Source: Candidatus Proelusimicrobium tauri (GTDB lineage Bacteria; Elusimicrobiota; Elusimicrobia; Elusimicrobiales; Elusimicrobiaceae). Taken from it: a DNA stretch of 64,000 bases. Below are positions 50,100 to 58,821 of this stretch, piece by piece. Below the pieces are notes generated by a model. The model saw nothing but the letters and a program-made list of their open reading frames with translations, had not been told where the DNA came from and did no database searches. Where the stretch lies: NCBI GenBank assembly GCA_002311025.1, contig DBYY01000006.1, positions 9,641 through 73,640 on the forward strand. Direction: 5' to 3'. Both the position numbers and the translations under genes were made by a program. Position 1 is the stretch's first letter. The number at the start of each line of letters is the position of its first letter.

Positions 50100-52784
50100 A
50101 TGAAAATTAATTTCACCTGGTTTTTATCTTTTATTTTTACATTGACTTTTTTATCTGCCCAAGCAACCGAAGTTAATAATTTTTCAGATTTAACTTCCGA
50201 AGGGGATTTCACTTTTGCACAAGATATTATTGTCGATCCTGGCACCCCTTCCGTAACTTTGCTTAACGCAACCGTTGACGGCGCAAATCATAGCTTAACC
50301 GGTGTTCAAGGAACTTATCTTAATATGGGTTCATCCTCTTCTACCACCCCCGTTACACTTAGAAATATAGGTTCTATAGAAGATGGCACTGCGGAGGATA
50401 ATACTTTTTCCTATCAAAATGCTAATGGGGATACGATTTATAAAAAAATTACACAATCTTTCAATAGCTTTCACAAGACAAGTGATAATCAGAATAATAT
50501 TTTAGGCACAGTTAATATTGAAAATTCGGTTTTTGCTAATAATCTATCTGATCAACATGCTGGATTATTTTATGCTGATTCAAATGCCCATGTGAATATT
50601 ATAAATTCTGTCTTTTATAATAACCGAACTGCAGAAAATTTTCTAGCTGGTGGAGTCATGTGGACAGATACAAGTGGGAATTTTATAATAAACTCTTCAC
50701 TATTTGTAGGCAATAGCGCAGGTGAGGGCGGTGTTTTTAATATTAGTGCGCCAAATTATATTTCCAATTCTGTCTTTGCCAATAACCAAGCAACTGTATC
50801 TGGTGGAGGAGCAATTTGGTATGATATGGCGGCTGTTAGCATGCATTATCAAAATTATATCATCAACTCTGAATTTATTAACAATACAGCCCTCAATTAT
50901 TTAGGGGGGGCTTTATATTTTAATGGTATTAATGATGGGGTGCACATTATGAATACCTCGTTTATTGGTAATTCAGCCTCCTATGGTGGTGCTATTCTTA
51001 TATCTAAATATCGTGAAGTGCCCTTTTCCATTGTTGATTCTTCCTTTAAGAATAATAGTGCTAATGAAGGTGCCGCTATATACAATGCAAATAATGACTT
51101 AAATATTTTTGCTGTTAATAAGGATGTCCTTTTTGACGGAAACACCGCAAGCAATGAAACTTCAGATTATAATGCAGGTAGCGATATTTATTTTGAAGCT
51201 AGCGAAAATAACGCTACTTTATCTTTAAATGCTGCCAGTGGTAGAAAAATTATTTTTAATGGAAGTATCGCTTCTTATACAGATGGAACAGTAGCTAATA
51301 TAGATATTAATAAATCAGGTTTAACTTATTCCCCGGATATTGATGTTATTGTTCCTATGGTATCTGATGATACTAGCGAAATTCAGTTTAATAATCGTGT
51401 TGGTGATGCTACTTATAATTTTGATATTAATTTATACGGCGGTGTTTTATCTATCGGGCAAAATGCAACTACTAATGCCTCTATAGATAATCCCGATGGT
51501 TTTATTGATGGAAATAACTTAAATGTTGTTAATAATGCAACTCTTTATACAATTAATAATATTGTGGGTTCTGTTAATTTGAAAAACTTAGACCTTGCCT
51601 CAAACTTAAATATTCAAGTTGATGCAGATTTAGCAGAATCAGAAATGGATACAATTCATACAGATACTCTTACGGGGGATAGCAATATTGTTGTGTCTGG
51701 GGTTAATATTTTAACTGATGCGGAGGAGGATACTACTGTTGTTCAATTTACCGATGGAGATTTAACCGATCATGTTTCTATACAAGATAATCTTGAGGTA
51801 TCTTCTCCCTTGTATAGATATTCTGTTGCCGATAATGGTGATGGAACTTTAACTTTTACGCGTTCGGGGAATACTCCTGATAGCCCAAGTATTTTTGAGC
51901 AACCTGTCGCTGCAAATATGGCTTTGAATATTCAAGATCATATTAATAATTTACTTTTCCATGATTTCAATTTATCTAGGTATAATGAACCTCAAAAAGG
52001 CAGAGCCGGTGGCGATGAAGCAAAAAATAAAAATATTTGGTTTAAAATTTATGGCTTTGATGATAAAAGTGATTATAAGAAAGTATCCGATGTTAAAACA
52101 AAAACATTTATGGCTGTTTTAGGCTTTAACAAAGAAATGGATATTTTTGAAGATGTTTCTTCTAACTTAAATGTTTATGGCGGTTATGTGTATGGCAATA
52201 TTCGTTATAATAATATAAAAATTGACCAACCGGGAGAATATTTAGGTTTAAATCTTGATTCAAAATATAAAAATCTTATTTTATCATTTAACTTGACTGG
52301 TGGTTTAATGCAACCGCAAATAGATGATATTAATGGGAAACATCATCATACAAATCCTTGGGTTGGTGTTGCTTCAAATATAGGTTATCAATTTTATGTC
52401 AATCCTTATTTTATGATAGAACCAAGTTTAATTGCTTCTTATACTTATATTCACACAGATGATTATACAAATATATCAAATGTAAAAGTTAAAGCAGATG
52501 ACTACCATGTTTTTGAATTAGTTCCTAATTTGCGTGCTGCCTATGGCATAAATAAGAATTGGGATGTTTTCGGTGATGTTCGTTATGCTTTTAGCGATAG
52601 TCATGGCGGAACTATCAGAGTGGAAGAAGTCGCAATTCCTGCGTTAAATATGGCGAAATTTGTTGAGTATGGTTTAGGTGTAAGAACTCATTATAATAAT
52701 TATACTTTTGAAGTTGCCTTATATCGCAGAGATGGAAAGAGGGAAGGCTTTAACGGATATTTAAATTTGCGTTATAATTTTTAA
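50100..52784 (+). CDS. Pmp-like autotransporter, conventional form
   Basis: 894 residues. Signal peptide (about 1-20, ending SAQA-TE). The passenger (about 25-600) has repeated Pmp-type motifs: VFYNNRTAEN, NNQATVSGGGAIWY, NNTALNYLGGALYF, GNSASYGGAILI, NNSANEGAAIYN. The barrel (about 640-894) starts IWFKIYGFDDKSDYK and ends GYLNLRYNF with the expected final Phe. It is a smaller relative of the gene at 33322-39432 but stops at the barrel end. ATG 50100 is 13 bases after AGGAG; GTG 50091 is closer but less usual. A terminator follows. Confidence 0.9.
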   Translation: MKINFTWFLSFIFTLTFLSAQATEVNNFSDLTSEGDFTFAQDIIVDPGTPSVTLLNATVDGANHSLTGVQGTYLNMGSSSSTTPVTLRNIGSIEDGTAEDNTFSYQNANGDTIYKKITQSFNSFHKTSDNQNNILGTVNIENSVFANNLSDQHAGLFYADSNAHVNIINSVFYNNRTAENFLAGGVMWTDTSGNFIINSSLFVGNSAGEGGVFNISAPNYISNSVFANNQATVSGGGAIWYDMAAVSMHYQNYIINSEFINNTALNYLGGALYFNGINDGVHIMNTSFIGNSASYGGAILISKYREVPFSIVDSSFKNNSANEGAAIYNANNDLNIFAVNKDVLFDGNTASNETSDYNAGSDIYFEASENNATLSLNAASGRKIIFNGSIASYTDGTVANIDINKSGLTYSPDIDVIVPMVSDDTSEIQFNNRVGDATYNFDINLYGGVLSIGQNATTNASIDNPDGFIDGNNLNVVNNATLYTINNIVGSVNLKNLDLASNLNIQVDADLAESEMDTIHTDTLTGDSNIVVSGVNILTDAEEDTTVVQFTDGDLTDHVSIQDNLEVSSPLYRYSVADNGDGTLTFTRSGNTPDSPSIFEQPVAANMALNIQDHINNLLFHDFNLSRYNEPQKGRAGGDEAKNKNIWFKIYGFDDKSDYKKVSDVKTKTFMAVLGFNKEMDIFEDVSSNLNVYGGYVYGNIRYNNIKIDQPGEYLGLNLDSKYKNLILSFNLTGGLMQPQIDDINGKHHHTNPWVGVASNIGYQFYVNPYFMIEPSLIASYTYIHTDDYTNISNVKVKADDYHVFELVPNLRAAYGINKNWDVFGDVRYAFSDSHGGTIRVEEVAIPALNMAKFVEYGLGVRTHYNNYTFEVALYRRDGKREGFNGYLNLRYNF

Positions 52785-52799
52785 ATAGTATTATAGCCT

Positions 52800-52836
52800 A
52801 AAAAAGACCCCTACCTACTTTGGCAGGGGTTTTTTA
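52800..52836 (+). terminator. Terminator after the second autotransporter
   Basis: Stem ACCCCTACC / GGCAGGGGT followed by a T-run. Confidence 0.85.
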
Positions 52837-52847
52837 TAAGGAAGAAG

Positions 52848-53553
52848 ATGAAAAGATATTTGTTTATAAGTAATTTCTTGTGCGACACTTAAAGTCCCGC
52901 AAGAATTTATATATGCTCCAATACAAGCAAATAATTATGTCCTAGCCTCTTGGCAAAAAATAACTGATAAAGAATCCCCGATTTATATCTATATTGAAGG
53001 GGACGGCAATGCTTTTAATTATCAAGGTATACCAAATAAAAACCCCACACCTAAAAGTAAATTTTTAAGAAATATGGCATTTAACGATGATAACGCTAAT
53101 GTTGTTTATTTGGCTAGGCCATGCCAATTTATCAAAAGTGATACGTGTAGTGTTCAAGATTGGACTGTAGGGCGTTTTTCTGAAGAAATTGTAGAAGATA
53201 CTGCCTTTGCAATTAAGCAAATAGCGCAGGAAAAAGAAATTATTCTAATAGGATATTCCGGTGGGGCATTATTATCGGGCTTAATTATTAGCAGACATCC
53301 GGAAATGAAAATAAACAAATGGATAACTATTGCCGGTCTATTAAATCATAAAGATTGGACGCAGTATTATGGAGATATGCCTTTAAATTTATCTTTAGAT
53401 TTAGATACCTTGCCTCAAATCGAGCAACAACACTTTGTCGGTGGTAAAGATAAAGTTATTCCGTTGAAATTATCGAAGAAATGGATTAATAGTAAAGATT
53501 TAATAATATTGCCTAATGCTACACATAGTACCGTATTTGTAAAAATTAGATAA
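52848..53553 (+). pseudogene. Alpha/beta hydrolase lipoprotein with frameshifted signal peptide
   Basis: ATG 52848 (after AAGGAAGAAG) starts MKRYLFI and stops soon after. In the +1 frame the sequence continues from about 52870 as VISCATLKVPQEF (a lipobox), then IYIYIEGDGNAFNY, VVYLARPCQF, nucleophile elbow LIGYSGGALLSG, FVGGKDKVIP and LPNATHST with the catalytic His. So one base change separates the start from the body. An internal ATG at 53074 gives 159 residues that contain the catalytic Ser, Asp and His but lack the oxyanion strand. Confidence 0.75.
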
Positions 53554-53589
53554 AATCCTTAAGACCATTAGCCAACAATGGTCTCAATT

Positions 53590-53712
53590 TTCTTAATTGA
53601 GCCTGAGGGGTTGCCTTTGCCTGCCGAAATTGCCTGGCCTTTGGGGCTTATTTTGACAAAGATAATTGCTACTTATTTCATAATAAAAATGAAAAAGGAG
53701 AAACAAAAATGA
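53590..53712 (+). pseudogene. Decayed 3' end of a cstA gene (copy 2)
   Basis: Reads FLIEPEGLPLPAEIAWPLGL and on to YFIIKMKKEKQK, matching the tail of intact cstA (FLIAPECLHLPAKIAWPSGL, YFIAKMKKGK). It is independent of copy 1 and keeps the far C-terminus. It follows a weak hairpin AGACCATT/AATGGTCT (53562-53584). Confidence 0.85.
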
Positions 53713-53903
53713 AATATTTTAAACCTTTTAAAGAAAATTTTTCTTCAGAAGAATATTATGAAAAAGTGTATCCTGTATCAGTTTGTATTTTTGCACCACT
53801 TGGTATATTGATGGCATGTCTAATGATTGTATTAATAATGGCATTATTATTGGATTTTAACTTTCAAATTATACCGATATTTTTATTTTTAGGTTATCCT
53901 TGA
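53709..53903 (+). CDS. Small membrane protein ending in a repeat, possibly truncated
   Basis: 64 residues: charged N-terminus (MKYFKPFKENFSSEEYYEKVYP), then one or two helices (VCIFAPLGILMACLMIVLIMALLL and IIPIFLFLG). AAAGGAG lies before the ATG. The last four codons and the stop lie inside the 140-bp repeat that begins at 53891, so the natural C-terminus may have been lost. No family recognised. Confidence 0.4.
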   Translation: MKYFKPFKENFSSEEYYEKVYPVSVCIFAPLGILMACLMIVLIMALLLDFNFQIIPIFLFLGYP

Positions 53904-54030
53904 ATACGCCGACGGTGTCTTAGACGAAGAAAACTCTAATTTTTTATATAAAAAGTGCTGGAAAAATGGGAACTTTTTTGTTTTGAAAAAAATTTTTTAA
54001 GCTATATTTATGATCAATTGTTCTATTTAT
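53891..54030. repeat. 140-bp repeat, single copy
   Basis: Starts AGGTTATCCTTGAATACGCC and ends TTCTATTTAT. Nearly identical to the units in the array at 55584-55878. It contains a short palindrome-like ACGCCGACGGTGT and an open frame of about 34 codons (EYADGVLDEEN...). It abuts a truncated permease copy at 54031. Confidence 0.85.
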
Positions 54031-54199
54031 AGGTTAATAAAACGGAAGACCAACTGTTTTTTGAAAGGTATTTTGAAAATAATTGTTGCGGTACCAGCAC
54101 ATGCAAAATGCCGGCGAATAAAAAACCGAGCAACAAATAAACAGACATTTCATTAAATATTGAAAATATTACCAAAGCGATTTCTTTTATAAATTCCAT
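54023..54199 (-). pseudogene. 5' fragment of the SO_0444-type permease gene
   Basis: From ATG 54199 (AGGAG upstream) it encodes about 55 residues nearly the same as the start of the permease at 47262 (MEFIKEIALVIFSIFNEMSV, then GFLFAGILHVLVPQQLF), before running into the 140-bp repeat and stopping. Homology to 47104-47262 ends at about 54036. It lies directly downstream of the marR gene on the same strand. Confidence 0.9.
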
Positions 54200-54206
54200 A
54201 ATACTC

Positions 54207-54665
54207 CTAAAAATTTTTAATTTGTTGTTTAGCGTGTTCTATATATTTTTTGATAAAATTTAGACCTGTTTCTATATCTTTTTTGCTGAATTGTTTAAAA
54301 AACTGTACATCTTTTTTATGATAAGCATAATGCATTTTTTTATGTATATCAAAAACTTTTTTGCCGATAGAAGTTAATTTATAATAAATTTCCTTTCTGT
54401 TAGTTTCATTTGTATATATTCGCACCGCACCTTTGTTAATAAGTTTTTTTATTAGGCGGCTTATGCCACCACGTGTAATATTCAAAGCTTTAGATAATTT
54501 CGTAACATTTGGGTTTTTTGCTTTTTTTATATAATCAATACAGTGCATCTCGTTAATAGTAAAATTTTTTAATGTATCTTGTGAGTTTTGCATTTGTGTA
54601 TCTATATCTTCAATAATATAAAGCAAGGATTTCATTAAAGAATCAAACTCTTTAACACTAGTCAT
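54207..54665 (-). CDS. MarR family transcriptional regulator
   Basis: 152 residues with a winged helix-turn-helix at about 50-110 (NVTKLSKALNITRGGISRLIKKLINKGAV, then YTNETNRKEIYYKLTSIGKKV) flanked by dimerisation helices at both ends. MarR proteins repress nearby genes and release DNA on binding a ligand or on oxidation. Downstream, eight bases away, lies a truncated copy of the metal permease gene, so an ancestral marR-permease operon is likely. It is divergent from the thioesterase gene, with overlapping promoters between them, so it may control both. Confidence 0.88.
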   Translation of the reverse strand: MTSVKEFDSLMKSLLYIIEDIDTQMQNSQDTLKNFTINEMHCIDYIKKAKNPNVTKLSKALNITRGGISRLIKKLINKGAVRIYTNETNRKEIYYKLTSIGKKVFDIHKKMHYAYHKKDVQFFKQFSKKDIETGLNFIKKYIEHAKQQIKNF

Positions 54666-54687
54666 ATTTCTATTTCCTCTTATATAG

Positions 54688-54732
54688 AGTATATATTATT
54701 TTTTGTTTCCGTGTCAACAAAAATGCTATAAT
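54688..54732. promoter_or_regulatory. Overlapping divergent promoters of marR and thioesterase genes
   Basis: Minus strand: TTGACA (54717-54712), 18 bases, TATACT (54693-54688) for marR. Plus strand: TTGTTT (54703-54708), 18 bases, TATAAT (54727-54732) for the thioesterase. The two overlap, so one repressor site could shut both. Confidence 0.6.
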
Positions 54733-54770
54733 ATTTATAGGTTTAGGTAACTTTTTCAGGGGGGTAAATC

Positions 54771-55565
54771 ATGCCAAAATATACAAAAAATTATACTGTT
54801 GTTCTAGATGATATGGATATGCAACAATACCGTTTGCGCCCGATATCAGCCATTAGTTATATACAAGATACTTTTGCACGTTATAGTGCCACGCGTAAAA
54901 TGGCTGCGTTTGATTTGCAAACAAAAGGCCAATATTGGGTTATAAGCGAACTGAATATGCATATAATAGACACGCTCCCCTTTTGGGCAGAAGAGATAAA
55001 GGTTGAATTATGGTTTTCGGAAATATCAAAACTAAAAATATATGCGGATTTCCGTTTATATTATAATAATAAAGTTTTTGCACAAGGGGATTCACTTTGG
55101 TTAATTATGGATATTAACACCAGGCGTGTTGCCCGGGCTGATGAAATGGCCGCTAAATTTGCCGTATGCAAAGATTTGGCATTGAGTGCCCATTCTAAAA
55201 TATTATTACCCGATACCGTGGGGGAAATATCTAACTTTTCACATAATATAAATATTTCCGATATTGATTTTAATAATCATACAAACAATAAAAGTTATTT
55301 GCATATTGCCGCCATGGCTTTGCCGGAAGATTTTAGAAAAACGCACCTCTTAAAAACCATACAAGTGCGTTTCAACAAGGAAACTTTCCTTGGTGATAGT
55401 TTAATTTGCCGCGTTTACAAAACAGGACAGGAAAACCTATTCCTTCACAGGATTGATAAAGACGGTGTGCCTGTATGCGATGTCATTACTTCTTGGAAAA
55501 ATATTGAGCCATACACAACAATTGTTGATTATGATTTAAAAGTAAAATCTGAGTATCCTTTATAA
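54771..55565 (+). CDS. Acyl-ACP thioesterase family protein
   Basis: 264 residues, a double hotdog fold. The first hotdog (about 5-130) has YTVVLDDMDMQQYRLRPISAISYIQD and GQYWVISELNMHIIDTLPFWAEEIKVELWF; the second (about 150-260) has the core SDIDFNNHTNNKSYLHIAAMAL with the Asn/His residues of the FatA/FatB active site (usually DxNxHVNNxxY). It releases fatty acids from acyl carrier protein in the cytoplasm. A GGGGGG site precedes the ATG. Divergent from marR. Ends 18 bases before the repeat array. Confidence 0.87.
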   Translation: MPKYTKNYTVVLDDMDMQQYRLRPISAISYIQDTFARYSATRKMAAFDLQTKGQYWVISELNMHIIDTLPFWAEEIKVELWFSEISKLKIYADFRLYYNNKVFAQGDSLWLIMDINTRRVARADEMAAKFAVCKDLALSAHSKILLPDTVGEISNFSHNINISDIDFNNHTNNKSYLHIAAMALPEDFRKTHLLKTIQVRFNKETFLGDSLICRVYKTGQENLFLHRIDKDGVPVCDVITSWKNIEPYTTIVDYDLKVKSEYPL

Positions 55566-55583
55566 AAATTATTTAGCCGATTT

Positions 55584-55878
55584 TTTATACAAAAAGTGCT
55601 GGAAAAATGGGAACTTTTTTGTTTTGAAAAAATTTTTTAAGCTATATTTATGATCAACTGTTCTATTTATAGGTTATTCTCGAATACACCGACGGTGTCT
55701 TAGACGAAGAAAACGCTATTTTTTTATACAAAAAATGCTGGAAAAATGGGAACTTTTTTGTTTTGAAAAAATTTTTTTAAGCTATATTTATGATCAATTG
55801 TTCTATTTATAGGTTATTCTTGAATCTACCGACGGTGTCTTAGACGAATACACGCCTCTTTTTTCATACAAAAAGTGC
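55584..55878. repeat. Tandem array of the 140-bp repeat (about 2.1 units)
   Basis: Partial unit 55584-55670, full unit 55671-55810, partial unit 55811-55878. Each unit starts AGGTTATTCT and contains GACGGTGTCTTAGACGA and AAAATGGGAACTTTTTTG. Identity between units and to the copy at 53891-54030 is very high, with only scattered base changes. No spacers, so not a CRISPR. Confidence 0.9.
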
Positions 55879-56071
55879 TGAAACTTGGGCGATATTCCGT
55901 CTGAAATTATCAAAAATAGGTACTTGCTAGCGAGCGTTTAAATCGCATGTTGGCAAAAAGCCCCACATTCAAAACGTGAGGCGATTTCATGCTGTTTAGC
56001 CGGGAACAGGCCACCCAGCTTAAGAAGTAGCCTTGTGTGCACTTTTCTGCGAATGTAGTTTTACGGTTTAG
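55879..56071. other. Unassigned, possibly structured region
   Basis: About 190 bases with more G and C than the flanks, between the repeat array and the fic gene. A hairpin GCC-CAC / GTG-GGC with an AT-rich loop lies near 55958-55985; CCGGGAACAGGCCACCCAGC and TGTGTGCACTTTTCTGCG follow. It may be a small RNA gene or the end of the integrated element. I could not match it to tmRNA, 6S, SRP or RNase P RNA. Confidence 0.35.
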
Positions 56072-56962
56072 TTAATATCTTATTTTGAAGTAATCAAGAA
56101 TAGTTTTAAACCTATCTTGAGCGGTTAAGCAAGTATCTCTAAGACGTTCTTTGTTTTTGGGCCACTCCTGTAAACCCTTGTAGTAGAACATTTTTAAGTC
56201 ATCTGAAATTATGAAAGGCACGATGCCGGTTTTTAAGCATTCTTTGAATAGAAGTAATCTGCCTATGCGGCCATTACCGTCTTGAAAAGGGTGAATGGCT
56301 TCAAACTTATGATGGAAATCAAGCAAGTCGTCAAAAGTTTTGTTTTCTAAGTTGTTATAAGTGCTTAATAAATGTCTTATTTCCTTTGCCACCTGCTCGG
56401 GTTTTGTTGTTTCGTGGCCGCCGACCTCATTTGGCAGTTTTTTATAATCGCCTACGGTAAACCAATCTTTACGGCTATCGGTAGTTCCGTTTTTTAGGGT
56501 TTTATGCAGTTCTTTTATAAACCTTTCGCTTATTTTACAATTGGCGTTATCAATAATCATATCAATACACTTGAAGTGATTCGCTGTTTCGATAACATCA
56601 TCTATTTTGACTCCGTTACTTTCAACTCCAAGAGTATTTGTTTCAAAAATAAGGCGTGTTTGGTCTTCCGTTAATTTACTGCCTTCGATATGGTTAGAAT
56701 TATAAGTTAAATCAACCTGTATTTTGTGATATATTCCACCATGTAATTTGGAAGATTTTTCTGCTTTAATAATTTCAAATAAAGTAGTAGGGATATTTTT
56801 ATGTTTATTACTTCTTTCCGGTTTAGTGGCATTTTCGGGTATTTGCCAAGTTTTGCCGCTTAAAACGGCCCCTTGTATTTGCCCGTTAGCACAATAATTG
56901 CGGACACTCCTCTCGGAGCGTTTCCACATTTTTGCAATTTGGGCTACTGAAAGATATTTCAT
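56072..56962 (-). CDS. Fic-domain protein with N-terminal HTH
   Basis: 296 residues. An N-terminal excisionase/MerR-like helix-turn-helix (about 1-50; LSVAQIAKMWKRSERSVRNYCANG) is followed by a Fic domain with the complete active-site motif HPFQDGNGRIGR (224-235, catalytic His224). An inhibitory helix motif precedes it (SNHIEG, Ser89-Glu94), as in class II Fic proteins. Such enzymes add AMP or other groups to target proteins and are kept inactive by the Glu. AAGGGAG before the start. It forms the left border of the mobile element with the integrase. Confidence 0.92.
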   Translation of the reverse strand: MKYLSVAQIAKMWKRSERSVRNYCANGQIQGAVLSGKTWQIPENATKPERSNKHKNIPTTLFEIIKAEKSSKLHGGIYHKIQVDLTYNSNHIEGSKLTEDQTRLIFETNTLGVESNGVKIDDVIETANHFKCIDMIIDNANCKISERFIKELHKTLKNGTTDSRKDWFTVGDYKKLPNEVGGHETTKPEQVAKEIRHLLSTYNNLENKTFDDLLDFHHKFEAIHPFQDGNGRIGRLLLFKECLKTGIVPFIISDDLKMFYYKGLQEWPKNKERLRDTCLTAQDRFKTILDYFKIRY

Positions 56963-57084
56963 ATTTTACTCCCTTTATTAAATGATAATAGATTATCGGC
57001 AAAAAGTCAAGGGTTATTTGTCAAATAAATTTAGAATTTTGCCGATAAATTGAATTGTATAGGGAAACGGCAAGGAGAACTATA

Positions 57085-58197
57085 TTATTTCTTCACAAAC
57101 TCGCTAAAATCTGATGTTAGTCGAAGGCATGCTTTGTTAGGACCGCAAACCGTTTTGGATTCAATATGCAAAGTCGGCTTAACTTGCGAGGTAGGTTCGG
57201 TGTGTTTCGGCAATTTAATAACCGCGTTCTGAAGATGCGCAGGGGCTAAATGGGCATAAATTTCGGTCATTTTGATACTCCTGTGTCCTAACAATTTAGA
57301 TACCATATAAAGTTCAACACCGTTTTGCACAAGTTGGCTAGCAAAAGTGTGACGCAGTTTATGCATAAAACTCGGGACATTGGCTTTTTGGACCATTCTT
57401 CGGTACATGGTCGTTAGAGTGCCTGTGTTGCGCGTAGGCCCCAGGGTTATTACAAACTTGTTTTGTGCCGCAATTTTAGCCCTTTGTAAAGCCTTGCTTA
57501 GGGCTTCTGTCATAGGCACATAGCGGAAATATTCCGTCTTGTTTGGGGCAATATAAAGTTGATTGTTTTGAAAATCTACATCTTCCCATTTGAGTTGCAT
57601 TATTTCGCCGCGGCGTAGCCCTGCATCAGCACCGAGGAGAACAATTATCCGCCATTTTTCGTCTGGGCAGGCGGCCAAAATTTTATCAATTTCTTCCGGA
57701 GTATGAAATACCACTCTGCCGCGAGGTGCTTTAAGTCTGGTTACGACACTCCACTCTTGCTTGTGGATAAGTTGCCATTTTTCGCCCAAGTGCATAGCGA
57801 TTTTCATCCGTTGCACCAAACCGTTTATATGAGAGTTACTGCACCCTTTTTTGATAAGATGTTGCTTATATTTTTGTAATAATTCAGGCGTAACATCTTG
57901 TAAAAACCGTGGTTTCTTTACTTCCTCAAAATACCGGATAGCGAGTTCCATATGGTTTATAGTGCATTGTGACCTTTCAACCGACATAAAGTAGAACAGT
58001 TTATCTTTGAAAGTTTGCCAAGTTATATGGATGTGTATTTTTTCTTTAATAGCATTTCTGCGCCGGATAATTTCGTCATATTTCATACGCGCAACACGCA
58101 TATTTTTAGTTTGCAACGAAACGCATCTTCTGATACCCGAGATATCTCTGTATTCCGCGTAATAATACGGAGATTTAGTAGTTTTTCTGATACCCAT
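57085..58197 (-). CDS. Tyrosine recombinase / phage-type integrase
   Basis: 370 residues: an N-terminal DNA-binding part (YYAEYRDISGIRRCVSLQ), a core-binding SAM-like helical domain (about 60-160), and a catalytic domain (about 165-330) with all key residues: Arg in DAGLRRGEIMQLKW, HKLRHTF (His and Arg), LLGHRSIKMTEIYAHL (His and Tyr nucleophile). A basic C-terminal tail follows. It is likely to insert and excise the element that begins near 56 kb. Strong AAGGAGG. The gene lies 11 bases after the upstream 58208 gene, same strand. Confidence 0.92.
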   Translation of the reverse strand: MGIRKTTKSPYYYAEYRDISGIRRCVSLQTKNMRVARMKYDEIIRRRNAIKEKIHIHITWQTFKDKLFYFMSVERSQCTINHMELAIRYFEEVKKPRFLQDVTPELLQKYKQHLIKKGCSNSHINGLVQRMKIAMHLGEKWQLIHKQEWSVVTRLKAPRGRVVFHTPEEIDKILAACPDEKWRIIVLLGADAGLRRGEIMQLKWEDVDFQNNQLYIAPNKTEYFRYVPMTEALSKALQRAKIAAQNKFVITLGPTRNTGTLTTMYRRMVQKANVPSFMHKLRHTFASQLVQNGVELYMVSKLLGHRSIKMTEIYAHLAPAHLQNAVIKLPKHTEPTSQVKPTLHIESKTVCGPNKACLRLTSDFSEFVKK

Positions 58198-58207
58198 AAT
58201 TCCCTCC

Positions 58208-58561
58208 TTAACTGTTATGTTTTTGGTTTGCCTGGTTATGCAGGGGGATTTCTTCGCCTTTTCTTACTTCGGCATGATCGGATAAAAGGTATCCTTTAAC
58301 TTTCCAACACTTAATAGTGCGCTTGTTGCAGTTGATTTCATACCAATAATCTAAGTCGGTGTGAATTACGTATGAAATTTCATACTCTTCGTTTTTATCT
58401 TTTATTAGGTTATTGACCAGTATACTACCGTTCCAGGACTTGAGTGTTTGCTGTCTTTTTATCAAGTCCGCGCCGACGCCCTCCGGATATCCGTCGTGAT
58501 GATGATAAAGCAAAATTTCTCTATCCAAGAATTTAACTTGTATTTGGCATCTTGTACTCAT
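58208..58561 (-). CDS. Mobile-element protein of unknown function
   Basis: 117 residues from ATG 58561 (AAGGAGAAAGTT upstream); the frame is open to 58606 without a better start. It begins MSTRCQIQVKFLDREILLYHHHDGYPEGVG, a pattern I associate with small proteins of phages and integrative elements: a short beta-hairpin, a HHHDGYP motif and DLDYWYEIN further on. It is cytoplasmic and has an acidic/aromatic centre. The three adjacent His with Asp could bind a metal. It reads into the integrase, so it may be co-regulated with integration. Confidence 0.6.
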   Translation of the reverse strand: MSTRCQIQVKFLDREILLYHHHDGYPEGVGADLIKRQQTLKSWNGSILVNNLIKDKNEEYEISYVIHTDLDYWYEINCNKRTIKCWKVKGYLLSDHAEVRKGEEIPLHNQANQKHNS

Positions 58562-58763
58562 AACTTTCTCCTTGATATTATGTTTTTGTATGCATAGCGG
58601 GGGCATCTTTTAAAGTACTTTTTAGGTTCTTTTTGAGAAGTGTCTCCCGTCTAGCATCATGAACATATTAACTCTTCTTCGTAGTACTATCAAGTCATTT
58701 TTGATTGTATTTGGGGCAATAAATTTATGTAAAGTATTTTTTACATTTAATAGTAAAATATAC

Positions 58764-58792
58764 TTGACATTTTGCTATTCATTTGTTATACT
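58764..58792 (+). promoter_or_regulatory. Strong promoter of the toxin-antitoxin operon
   Basis: TTGACA (58764-58769), 17-base spacer, TATACT (58787-58792), then GGAGG at about 58807. An almost perfect sigma-70 site, usual for autorepressed antitoxin operons. Confidence 0.75.
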
Positions 58793-58821
58793 ATTAATGT
58801 AGTTTGGAGGAAAATGAAAAA

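Noticed and set aside
55584..55878. Possible CRISPR-like repeat array
   Set aside because: Units are 140 bases, directly adjacent with no unique spacers, and no cas genes are near.
55879..56071. tmRNA, 6S or SRP RNA identity
   Set aside because: None of the hallmark sequences (tRNA-like ends, GGUCCGGAAGG-like loop, 6S bubble layout) could be found with confidence.
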